Assembly (NCBI RefSeq): GCF_032118995.1
Contig: NC_092656.1
Location: forward strand, 20,232,965-20,296,964
DNA from: Asterias amurensis
Taxonomy: Eukaryota > Echinodermata > Asteroidea > Forcipulatida > Asteriidae
Length of the DNA stretch: 64,000 bases
Direction: 5' to 3'
In this document: piece by piece, positions 47,671 to 58,232 of the stretch
How the letters are laid out: the number at the start of each line of letters is the position of its first letter
How positions within the stretch are numbered: position 1 is the first letter of the stretch
Notes under the pieces: generated by a model
Databases searched by the model: none
What the model was told of the DNA's origin: nothing
The model's input: only the letters and a program-made list of their open reading frames with translations
Program-made: the position numbers and the translations under genes

Positions 47671-50112
47671 ACAGTGAGGAATGCACACAAAGTTGTTACT
47701 GTTTGAGGTTTATTTAACTGTAAACCTGTTATTATGTTCGTAAGTACTAAATAAATAATTCTTTCTGTGTGTTGGAACTTACAAAAATTCATAGATTGTT
47801 AAGTAGTAAAATAAAAAGGTTCTCAGTTGTGTTTTGAAAAATTATTTGTCCAGGTTCCTATTATTTTTTGTATGGATTTCACAATTAATTATTTTGGTAA
47901 ACAGTTATTTATTATGTTTTGTTTATAGTTAAATCATTTAGGAGAAGAAAAAAGTTAATGTTTGTGTACAAGTTATACACACACATTAGAAGAAGTTGAA
48001 CTGCACCCAGTGGCATAACTATGGTATATGGTATTTGCCCCTCCCACAATTGATGAAGGTGCCCTCCCCTGCCCCACCCCTTTTGAAATCTGGACCTTTA
48101 TTTTCTGCTGAGCAGCTCTATGAAATTGAACCCAGATTAGCAAGAGTGCTGAAAAGGAAAATCAATCCACTCATTATATTAAAGGAAAAACGTAATGCGA
48201 ACTACAGTTTTAGTCGGCCAAAAGTACCCCGACCCCATCTCCTTCTTGTTTCCCAACACACATAATCAACCCATCCCATTTCCTAGCTCTAAAAACAACA
48301 ATGTTTTCTGTTCAGTGATGTGCTGTTAATAAGGTCGAGCGCCCTCTGTTGGTGATCCATGGGTCCGGTAAATCGGCAAGATCGGGGGAAATCCAACTGT
48401 TCACATCGGACGTGTTTGTGAAAATGTAACTCATCATGCATGTAAGTTTGATCATTGTTTGATTGATTAAAAAATCATTGTCATTTTCAGCAATTGATGC
48501 ATTAGCTTCGTTTATCAGAACATTGATTCTTGTGGTTCGAGACTCAAGGGGAAAAATACATGGATATTGCCGATCATGACAAAATAAATATGAAATCATA
48601 CCACCTGCTGTGTGTGGGCTAGCCTTAGTTCTGGTATATAATCTGCAGTGCATGCCATATTCCGAAAGAATCCGATAACTTTTTTTTCTTCAGAATCAAA
48701 CAGGTCCACGTTTTTACTTTGTGTTTGTAGTCTACGATCATGGAGGAACCTTAATCTATGTATGACAGTAGCAATAAGGACTTGAGTACTACTCAATGAT
48801 ATCAATGATACAATTGATACTATTTTTTTATCATCATGGGATGATATATATATATAAATAAAATAGAAGGACAACAATCAGTGTTGTTAGTGCAGCGGTG
48901 GCTACCTAAACACAGACAGGCAGGGATTGTGTGCCAAGTGATCAGCTGGGGGTTCTACCTTTGTTTTATCTGTAGTTAGTTTCAGCTACATGCCCCGGGT
49001 AGTCATCAGGTCATTGATAGTGCGCTTCCTCAACCTATTTATAGTCCTAGTGGGTTTCCCCAGCTTCAAGTTTGAGGAAGCTAACTGTAATGATGAACAT
49101 CAAATTACATTTTGTTGAGGCTCGTGAATGGACGGCACCAGAGGAATTCAGGCAACTTGACGGTTGACCGACTAGACTCACACGACTCAAGACAACTAAG
49201 TAGTTGAGTTGAGACAACGGTGTTGACACCTGCAACTTGACAGTCCAGACAAGAAAACAGTTAGGAAAAACGCTGGAGATCATACCGACCGTTCCATTTC
49301 CCTTTTTTGATAAAACTATAGAAATCAAGTGGACGGTAACCTACAATTTATTCTTTGAGTAACCTTCTAGAGTAACTCTACTTCTTCTAGAGTAACTCTG
49401 CTTCTAGTACCTCTAGTACCTTCAATTCAAAATGTAAATTTGTGATGGAACTTTGCAAAAGACAACCACAGGAAAAGCACGGGGCAGCATGGTAATTGCT
49501 TTATACCTGCCATGGGTTACTTTGAGGCGTAGTGTTACATGAATAAGTAAAGGATTTAATCGAAATAAACAATGTACTTTTTCTCTCTTTTCCAGGCCAG
49601 TACGACGACAGGAGAGCATCAAACTCAATATCAATTGAGGTAGCCTTCAGAGCATAGATTTCAACCCTATGAGTGCTGTAAGTGATTTTGAAACAGTGGA
49701 AGAAAGTTCTGTCAAATTTCTGCATTTTTCTTGTCATTCAATATAGCCATGGAATATTTGGTCGTATTTCAATTCACTGTCTTTAGGCATGAATGTCATA
49801 TAAGTCGAAAATTGAGTAAATCACATTTTGTACACATTCTTGATGAAATCATTGTTTTTAACATTATCACCAAGTTTCAGTACCTGAGTAATAATTTGTC
49901 ACACTCTGCACATAGTTTGCTTTTTTGTGTTTTCACAAAGTAACAAATTTTGATTCACCACTTTATACACAGAACACACCACTAGCAAATTGGCAATAAT
50001 CTGTGCTATAAATGGTGCCTTTTTGTTGGTAACCTTTGACTCTTGACTTTCCTTACAGAATATTTACCAGACGGGTACCGGGTATCCCTGAACAACCACC
50101 GTGCATGCTGTC

Positions 50113-53100
50113 ATGGGTCAGTTTTGCTGTAAGAAGTCGAGGTACCGGGAGAGGGAGGACAGCGATGTCAGCGATGTCAATGTACCGACAGTCTCAACAC
50201 CAAAGGCCATACTGTCTCTGTTGATTATCTTTGCTGTTTACGTAGGGGTGCAAATCGTTAGCCTTGCGTACCCTGTTCTTTTTCCAGCAGGTGCGTAGCT
50301 TATTTCAAACAGGGTAACCCAAAGACAAATGGACACCCCCATTTCTAAAACAACTCCTTAAGTTTTATGCAGAACTGGTATAACCATACTGCACAAATAT
50401 TTTGAAAGCAGTCATTTTAAGTTACTGCACGCCTGAAGCTTCGTTTTTGAAAGGGCAAGGGCACCAAGGAGTTTTCTTCTTGGTGAAGGGCACCTCTAAG
50501 AGGAAACTTTTTCTATTGGAACATTTTAAGGGGCACCAAGGCAGTGACAAGGGGCATCGTGCCTCTGTTGCCCCTCGTCACTGCCTTGGTGCAATTGCCA
50601 CCGTGAATTACCAGGCCTAATGGATCATATTTTCTTTTTACTCCCTTTAAGGTCTTAGATGCTACCAGAACTACACAAGCACCTGTGATATGAACATCAA
50701 GTCTAAGAATGGTTGCCAGGTAGATTGCATAGAATTCACTGATACTCAGGTAAGAAAATGCCGGAGCTTTACGCCCAGAAGTGTCGTAGCCGAGCGAGTA
50801 AAGCATCAAACTCAAGCTCTGCTGTTTCTAATCAGTGAGGGTGGGTTTGAGTCTAGGTCGTTACACTTGTGCTTTGTCCTTTGAATGGGACGAAAAGTTG
50901 TAGTTCCCGTGTGTTGTTATAAAAACTATCAAGGCCCGTAAAAGACCACAGTACACATTTATCAAAAAGAGAAGGGGTTCGCCCCGGTGTGTCTGGCAGT
51001 ACGACTATCTTCAATCATGATAAAGGTTGCACTAGAAAGGAAGATAAAGATGAAGAAGATGTGTCTTCCATCTCATTATTCCATCTTATTATTTTTCTTA
51101 AATGTTGAGCTCACCAAGTTTGGAACTACTGACTATGTGAGGAATGATATTATTCCTACTTGTATAATGTTGGGTTAAAAAAAGAAACATTTACTTAGAG
51201 ATGGATTTGAAGCAATGACCTACAGATTAACTTGCGGGCTCTCTACATTTGTACCAACTGAGCTATCTAGCCCTATATAATAACCTTACATCCACCATAC
51301 CATGCAAAGCCTCAACTCTTTCATTTTGTTGTTGTTGTTTACAGCAAGGTATCTTAACAGGTTTAACTCTCACCGCTGTTTACCTCATTGCTGGTATCCC
51401 GTTAGCTAAGGCTACCGGGGTTGGTTCCCGTGTTCCGGTTCTGGCAATCGGTCAACTCATCCTGACAGGAATGGCCATATTGACAGCGTCCAGCAGTCGG
51501 TTCTTTATTATTTTGTTGGCGAGGCTTGGTGCTGGCCTTAGCGAGGTAAACTGAGTTATTTTTATTAGAATTGCTAGAGGAAACTAGTGTGAGGATGTCA
51601 TTAACCATCAATAGTTTTTTTCTTGAAGAGGAGGGTTTGTTCTGCGACTAAGCAGGGCACCAGTCTCAAATGGTACACATGACATAATATGCATGAATTG
51701 TTTAATGCGTGAATCATTTCTCAGATGAAATGTTTTGTGGTGAAACATTACCCAAACCATATTACTTCCAAGGGAATCCTTTCTCAAAATAGTGTTTCAA
51801 CAGCTATTTCTCACCAAGTAAGTTTTTACAGTCATTGATTTGTTGAGTATTTACCAATCTACATGTATGACCCTACCTTTAAGTTAATATCAAACACAGC
51901 ATTTGCAAAGATTTATTTATTGCGTGTCCGAAATAGTTCCTCCTATTAGATGTTTGAGCATGAAACAAGGCTTAATGCTTTTTCTCACCCATACACTCTT
52001 GCTTTGTGGAGATTTTGAAAAAAAAGAGCCATTCCAACAGCTTTATTCCACATACTGCATCTCTTATGAGCTCCTTGCCTGGTGGATGTTTCCCTCCAAC
52101 CTACAATCTAGACTGTTTTAAGAGGAATATAAATGTTTACCTTCAGCTCCCCCTTTTTACATAAGTAGCCCTTACCAAGAGTTGCCGTTAGTCTTTTTTG
52201 GGGGTGAACTTGCATGATGGTGTTTTTGTAACTAAAAGTGTATCTGTGATTGTGGCTATGTACAAATGCATCTAGTCACTTTCCCCATACACTTTCTTTT
52301 TTTTGGTTTAGATTAGTGTTGTAGTTGTCTCCCTGATGAATGTATTCCTTTGTGTTTTTATTGTGACAGGCTGCATGTACCCCGGCTGCTTATTCCCTTA
52401 TTTCAGACTACTTTGTTGTCATGAATCACGCTAAAGCGTTGTCCGTTTACCACTTTGCCACAAATATAGGTAAGATACAAACAACAGTCAGGTTTTAAAA
52501 ATGTTCACAAATTTGTCTTTGAGGTCAATTCTTGTATGCAGATTTGCCATTGTGTTGTTTTGTAAAGCCAGCCATATCAGGCCTGGAATTCCATCTTTGA
52601 GAGGGCAAGGCCATTTTCATTTTGCATGGGGCACTTCCATTGGAAAATCAATAAGTGTATGGGAAAATTTTGAAGGGGCATACCAACTCTCGCTAACGTC
52701 TGAGGAAGTCAAAGTGAAGCGGTAACTTGTGACTAAACAAGTCAGTGTACCCGACAGTATTCAAATCTAACTTGTAAATGGCTCATCAGTAATGCCTTAT
52801 ATCTGTGTGTGGAAGTTGTACACTAAAACTGTAGTTTGTTTGTTGAATTTTCAAAGCGTTTATAAATCATTTCTGTTGGACCTGCAGGTATAGCGGCAGC
52901 CTTCAGCCTTGGCTTCTTAAACTTCTATGTGTGTTGGAGATGGGTGTTTCTTAGCTTAGCTATCGCTGGAGGGTGTGTCTTTCTTCTGGTCATCTTCTTC
53001 ATCCGAGAGCCGCCGTACGATTCTTCAGATTCCTTAATGAGCAGTCAGGATTTATACACGATTACGGTAACTTTTATGCATTATTATAGTCACTTTATTA

Positions 53101-55928
53101 TTGTAACTTTAATGGTAACTTTTGTGTTCATATATCAATTAATAAACCACAAGGGAAACTGACAACTTGGGTTGAACTATGATCAATTTACCAGTGCAAG
53201 ACTTGACCGGTGGTGGTCTCCCTATTTTTTCTAGCCCGGCTACCTTGGGGGGCCCGGCACGGGGCCCCGACTTGGTGGAAAGACGGTCTACTGGGAGCAC
53301 GGCAAAGTGCAGAGTGGTAGGCATTTGTGGGAGAGATGCCTCTTGGGGGGGTCGGCTGCGCTGTGTGCCCCACGAGCATGCGGTGAAGATGTGGTCCGTT
53401 ATTAGAGTACGTTGAGGAGGCTGGCGGGGCTTTTGCCTGGCTGCCTTGGGGGGTGGGGCCCTGACCTGGTGGAAAGACGGTCTTCTAGGAGCACGGAAAA
53501 CAACCCCAAGCTGCTTAAATTATCACTAGCACTAGGCCCTGTATCAGGCTCCAATTCTACACCTGGGTTAAGAGAAGCAATTATGGACATAGGTTTCTTG
53601 GCTGGGAACTCGGTAAACCAACACTCGATTTGATGCACCAGACCACTTGGCCAAAACTTGCCAAGAGAAGTGTTGGATTTAACTGTTTCAGTTGTAAATG
53701 CTCAAAACTGTTTTTCACGACCAAATACCTACAATTCAAAACAGCTCATTTAATTACTCATCTTGGTCTTTTCTTTCTTCTCAGGAAGTATTTCAGCGAC
53801 TCATAAGGAACAGACCATACGTCCTTCTCTGTTTGGCTTCTTCAATGCGTAACGTCTCAACGTACGCTCTCTGGGCGTGGCTGCCCACTTTCTACTCCAA
53901 GGTCCTCTCCATCCCATCGGAGGAATACGGTGTGAATGTCGCCCTCGTTGTTCTATTTGGGGGAGGTTGTGGCTGTGCAATTGGGGGCATCTTAACCAAC
54001 AGGTAAAACACTATGAATGGAAATGATTGCTTGATTGATTTGAGTAATCTATTAATTGCTTGGTTGACTTAATGAATAATTTGTTTATAGATAGATTGAT
54101 GGTTTGATTGATTAATTTATTAGTTTATTTATTGATTAATGTTTGGTTGATTTATTTAATGGTTTGTTTATTTATTGATTTGTTGATTGATTGATAGCTT
54201 GATTTAGTGATTGATTTAGTGATTGATTTGGTGTCTAGTGGTTGTTTATTGGTGTATTGACATATTGAATGATTGGTTAATTTATTGGTTGATTTAGTGA
54301 TTGATTTAGTGATTGAATCAGTGATTGATTGCTTGGTTGATTGGTTGATTCATTTCAGGATATCAAGGCGGCATAAACAGAACAAGACCTACGTGATAGC
54401 AATCAGTCATCTCACTGCAGCTTCGCTGATGATCGGGACGTTGTTGACTATATCGCCATCAGTCTCATTTGGTTTACTCTTTCTCTACTGTCTGGTCGCT
54501 GAGATGGCCCCTGGTCCAGCCTCTAGTATTGTCCAGGTCAGTTCTCAAAAAACCACATGTGTAATATTTGGTAGTTATCAGAGACAAGTATCCTCTATTC
54601 CTCTATTGATATGACCCAACACAAGCATGTATGCTTCGTTTTCGAAAGGGCAAGGGCACCAAGGCATTTCCTCCTTGGTAAAGGGCACCCTATGAGAAAT
54701 TTCTATTGGAGCATTTTAAGGGCACCAAGGCAATGACCTGGGGGCATTGAGGTAATCCCCTTCATTGCCTCCGTGAAGTATCAGGCCTGCCAACATATAC
54801 ATGAAATAATAAACCTGTGAAAGTTTAAGCTCAATTGGTCATTGGAGAAAAAGGTAAAACTGATTTGAAGTTTATCATATTCGGGCCTGTTGACAGAGGA
54901 TTATTTCAATTTGTTCCAGGATCTGTTTTCAGCGAATCTACGATCCAGTGCCTTTGCTGCATATGTTGCCATCGGTAGCATCGTAGGTAGTGCAGTGGGA
55001 CCAATATTGGTAAGTGACTGAATAAGTGATAAACAATCTTAAGAAAATGTTATTGCAGTATGTCGCATCAGTTATTGAAATATTGGCATGTAGTTGAAAA
55101 CATTATTTTGAGTAATTACCATAGAGCTATATATATTGACTAGAGCGGTAACACCCCGTTATACACGCACTAAGGTTTTGAAGCCGTGTGGGCGCATCCA
55201 TGTTTATGTACAAACCAATACAAAGGCTTGACATTTTGTACGGCAATTGTACGGCTATTTGCATGATAGTGCGTTTGTTCTTTTTTATGTGTCATCGAAA
55301 CAAAGAATGCAGCAAATGTAAACGCACAATCTGCTGATCAGCGCACAAACTGCGAGCATCATGTGCATCATGATTAAAAAGCGCTTTTACTTTTTTTAGT
55401 ACGGCAATCAAGTCGAAGTTACGGTTTTAATAGCGCGGACGTACGCGAGTGGACAGTTGCGTACCAAGCAGAATGTAAAATAATTGCGGCAATGTGTGTT
55501 CTCTTAAAATTCCGAATTCACGCAACACATCAAACATGTCTGCGCCCAGGGTGGCTTCGAAACGCAGAGCAAGTTAGCGCTCTAGTCAATACATATAGCT
55601 CTATGGTTATTACCAATAGTGTCCAGTGCCTTTAACCCGCGGGGGAAAATAACTTGAAGAAACAACATTTCCCCACCAGGTCCCGGCCATCACATCCCTC
55701 CATCTCTCATGGCATGCATGCGGCCAGGGAGTGGACGTGGCCCTAGCCATCGTCGTACCCTCCTTCTACCTCCTCTCCAGCCTCCTCTTTATCATCACTG
55801 GCTTCCTGATGCCCACGGAGGAGGCCCTCAACGAAGAGACGATCTACCTGAAGTACGAGACGAGTGAGGTTGACGCCGAAAGCGAGGCCGAGAGGGAAAC
55901 GCTCTTCTATGGATCGCTGTCCATCTGA
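50113..55928 (+). CDS. Spinster-like major facilitator superfamily transporter
   Basis: Nine exons join in frame to 496 aa: 50113-50290, 50652-50749, 51345-51545, 52370-52469, 52888-53066, 53785-54002, 54359-54536, 54920-55009 and 55680-55928. All have GT-AG borders. It has about 12 hydrophobic segments. The block ARLGAGLSEAACTPAAYSLI, then HAKALSVYHFATNIG, CWRWVF and FIREPP (about 231-235), follows the order of spinster (SPNS) proteins, which are lysosomal or plasma-membrane carriers of lysolipids and sphingosine-1-phosphate. Oddities: MGQFCC at the N terminus could be myristoylated and palmitoylated; the TM1-TM2 loop (61-92) is long, with four cysteines and an NYT glycosylation sequon; MFS motif A is degenerate (GIPLAKATGVGSR, no Asp); the C terminus ends YGSLSI, a YxxΦ sorting motif. 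Substrate is unknown. An AATAAA lies at 56590. Confidence 0.88.
50430..50622 (-). mobile_element. Dispersed repeat family D copy in transporter intron 1
   Basis: It reads GAAAGGGCAAGGGCACCAAG, then a CTTGGTGAAGGGCACC core, and ends ACCAGGCC. It is inverted relative to the copy at 45656. Confidence 0.7.
50775..50950 (+). mobile_element. tRNA-derived SINE copy
   Basis: It has an A-box-like GTCGTAGCCGAGCGAGTAAA and a B-box-like GGGTTTGAGTCTAGG at Pol III spacing, followed by a non-tRNA tail. It sits in transporter intron 2. The degenerate boxes and missing acceptor stem argue against a functional tRNA. Confidence 0.5.
51190..51285 (-). mobile_element. tRNA-like SINE fragment
   Basis: The minus strand reads GGGCTAGATAGCTCAGTTGG (A box) and later CATTGCTTCAAATCCATC (B-box-like). 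It is a tRNA-derived head with a mutated arm, in transporter intron 2. Confidence 0.5.
52575..52690 (-). mobile_element. Dispersed repeat family D-related fragment
   Basis: It reads AGGCCTGGAATTCCATCTTT, GAGGGCAAGGCC and GGGGCACTTCCATTGGAAAA. This divergent subfamily is shared with 19685-19760. Confidence 0.5.
53200..53510 (+). repeat. GC-rich partly duplicated segment in transporter intron 5
   Basis: Two related blocks contain CTTGGTGGAAAGACGGTCTA and CCTGGTGGAAAGACGGTCTT, each preceded by a CCTTGGGGGG stretch and followed by GGGAGCACGG or AGGAGCACGG. The GC content is far above the surrounding sequence. Family unknown. Confidence 0.55.
54020..54352 (+). repeat. Degenerate GATTGATT microsatellite array
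   Basis: Dense variants of GATTGATTTA, GTTTATTTATTGATT and TTGGTTGATT run up to the acceptor of transporter exon 7. Six-frame open frames in this array are a low-complexity artefact. Confidence 0.8.
54626..54790 (-). mobile_element. Dispersed repeat family D, well-preserved copy
   Basis: The copy runs from GTATGCTTCGTTTTCGAAAG, through GGTAAAGGGCACCCTATGAG, to CTCCGTGAAGTATCAGGCCT. It lies in transporter intron 7. Confidence 0.75.
55085..55637 (+). mobile_element. MITE-A fragment interrupted by another MITE
   Basis: The left part reads ATTATTTTGAGTAATTACC. The right part resumes as ATTACCAATAGTGTCCAGTG followed by CCTTTAA. Between them sits the element at 55119-55606. Confidence 0.65.
55119..55606. 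mobile_element. 488-bp MITE with 29-bp terminal inverted repeats, nested in MITE-A
   Basis: The left end begins CCATAGAGCTATATATATTG. The right end is its reverse complement over 29 nt with one mismatch, ending CATATAGCTCTATGG. The flanks TAATTA/TTATTA may be a target duplication. The interior is noncoding with moderate GC. It lies in transporter intron 8. Confidence 0.85.
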
Positions 55929-58232
55929 AAGTCTTTCAGGTCAAAGGTTAAGGTCATGCCAGACAAGCCAATTTTTTCATGGGTGCGTTCCATTAGCTAC
56001 CCTAAATTGCTAAGCAATATTTTCTTCATGAGCAGATCTGTAACAAAGTGCTAACTAATTTTTGCAACGCTAAAGCTACTAAACAATTATTTTTGCATAG
56101 GAAGCTCTATGAATCTGGGTCTACATGTAGGTCTAAAGAAGCCAATCTTTTAAGTTTGACCCTCGGCATCAAGCAGAAATGCAAGGTCACTTTTACCGAG
56201 AAATCGTGTGAACGTTGTAGAACAAAATCATGCTAATGTCATGCCTGACCGATCAGCAACAATGATCCCTTGACAATGGTACGAAATGCATGTCACTGTG
56301 AAGAAAGGTGATCTGTTTCTGCCAAACAAGTTGTTTCTGCACTAAACAAAATGTGATGAATCCAAGCTTTATAGAGTTCAAAGCAGTTGTGTTCCAAAAA
56401 GTTAGCACATTTTGTCAATCTTTTGGAATCACTGGTTCCTTTCAGAACCAACACAACTCAAAAGAGGTTTACACACTGGAAACCCCGCCTGATTTTTAAA
56501 ATTGGTTAAATCTCTATTTACTCGTTGCTGAAATTAGTTCCCGCACATTCTATTAAACAGTACTTGGCCAGTAAACGTTTTTTATTTTAAATAAAATTTC
56601 ATATTAGATAAATGTGATATTGTTTTATTATAAAAATGTTTTTTCTTTGCATAAGCGCTTAATGTTTACAAAGGCAATATATGTATTACTGATACAAGAG
56701 CAAATGTTAGAAATTTTTCTCTGTCTGACTGTTCAAAATCATTCCATCTGATTTTCATAATTTTTTGTTCGACATGACTTTATTTTTCAACAACATTTTG
56801 AGCTATGGTTAACAAAAATAATTGCAAACATATTACCACAGTACTAATCTTAAGATTGCACATTATAACTCTAACTGGCATATATTTAAATGTTAAATTA
56901 ACATTATATAAGCAAGGGTTTTTAAGGTTATTTAAATTATTCTGTTTCAGAAGAATATAAATTTATATTAAATTTGTTCCTGCTCACAAACTGATATTAA
57001 ATATCTGTATATTATCGTAATTTTACTGACTTGAAAAGTATCTTTGTATTTCAGAGAAAAGGCGAACAATTGTCCAAAGCTACATACAAAAATAAATAAA
57101 CTACCACTTCAGTTTTTTTTTTCACACAAGGTCCGATCAAAGTATATTACTTATAAATCAAAAGAAAACAAATTGTTTGTCCCAAAATATGAAAAGGTTT
57201 GATCTTATTTGCAATAATACTAGTTTAGTTAGCATGAGTCAATGACCAATGATGGTCAAATTGAAAAAGATTTCATAAATATTTTTATTTATTTGAGCAA
57301 GTGTTTAATATTGATGATAATTTTTATTTTTTTAAAAATGAAACATCATGATGTAAATTCCAAGTGTGCAAAGTACTTATTCCAGTAACAGACACAGTCA
57401 AGCAATAAAATGGCTCCTGATAAAGTGGCTCCTGATAAAAAAAATATGGCATAATTGTTACATTTTTGTTGCAAGAAAATTACCCAAAGAGAGGTTTTTC
57501 CATTTCCATGCAGAATTTAACCTAACTAATGTGACTTATGTAAATAGCAAAGAGTGGTCAACACTCAATTTACTTAAAAAAAGAATTCTCCACATAATTA
57601 CTCATGCAATCTAACACAATTTCTACCTCCTTGATAAAAGTTTGTCAAAAGCAGTTAGAAAAACCATAGTTGAACACAAACACTTGATACTCATTGTGCT
57701 ATTTAATTCCGTGTACAGAAAAAAAGTATCATGTATTATTTTTTAAACTAATGCAGCAACAACAGCAATTAAAGTTTTGAAACAAAACACATCAATGTTC
57801 TCCTGATTTTTGTCTTTTCTAATGTTCAAAATTACAAGACCCATTTATGTACTCGGCTACTGGCAACAGGCTATGGTTTAAAGGTGCTGTAGTATACTCT
57901 GCAATCAACCGTACCATCCCAGACTAGCTACCAATTTTGGGAATTTGTGTGATCACACCATCTCTTTAAAGAGACTGGACACTAATGGTAATTGTCAAAG
58001 ACCAGTCTTTCCACTTGGTGTAGCTCAACATATGCACAAAGTGGTGAGATAATTATGGCAGAAAAAACCACTCTTGAAATTACGTCTTTTTCGAAAACTA
58101 CGTCACTTCAGAGGGAGCCGTTTCTCACAATGTTGTATACTATCAACAGCTCTCCATTGCTTGTTACCAAGTAAGTTTTTATGCTTACAATTATTTTGAC
58201 TTATTTCCAATAGTGTCCACTGCCTTTAAAGT
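55929..58232. other. 3' UTRs and convergent intergenic region
   Basis: This is the tail-to-tail interval between the transporter and the coiled-coil gene. It is very AT-rich from about 56.5 to 57.9 kb, with an AATAAA at 56590 for the plus-strand gene. A MITE-A copy (57965-58229) abuts the minus-strand stop codon. No gene was seen. Confidence 0.55.
57965..58229 (-). mobile_element. MITE-A copy abutting the coiled-coil gene stop codon
   Basis: It begins TTTAAAGAGACTGGACACTA and ends AGTGTCCACTGCCTTTAA, 4 bp from the stop at 58233. It would be the start of the 3' UTR of the minus-strand gene. Confidence 0.85.

Larger units (their letters stand above)
46129..50058. other. Intergenic region between FBXO33 and the MFS transporter
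   Basis: It holds the presumed FBXO33 3' UTR, a MITE-A copy (46705-47019), a large foldback element (47281-47670) and AT-rich sequence. The small open frames on the minus strand at 48.3-48.9 kb have no recognisable similarity or exon structure. The transporter's noncoding first exon(s) should lie here, because its first coding exon starts at a splice acceptor (50058). Confidence 0.45.

Noticed and set aside
48312..48877. Minus-strand frames of 93-113 codons
   Set aside because: There is no recognisable domain and no consistent splice model, and the sequence is AT-rich intergenic.
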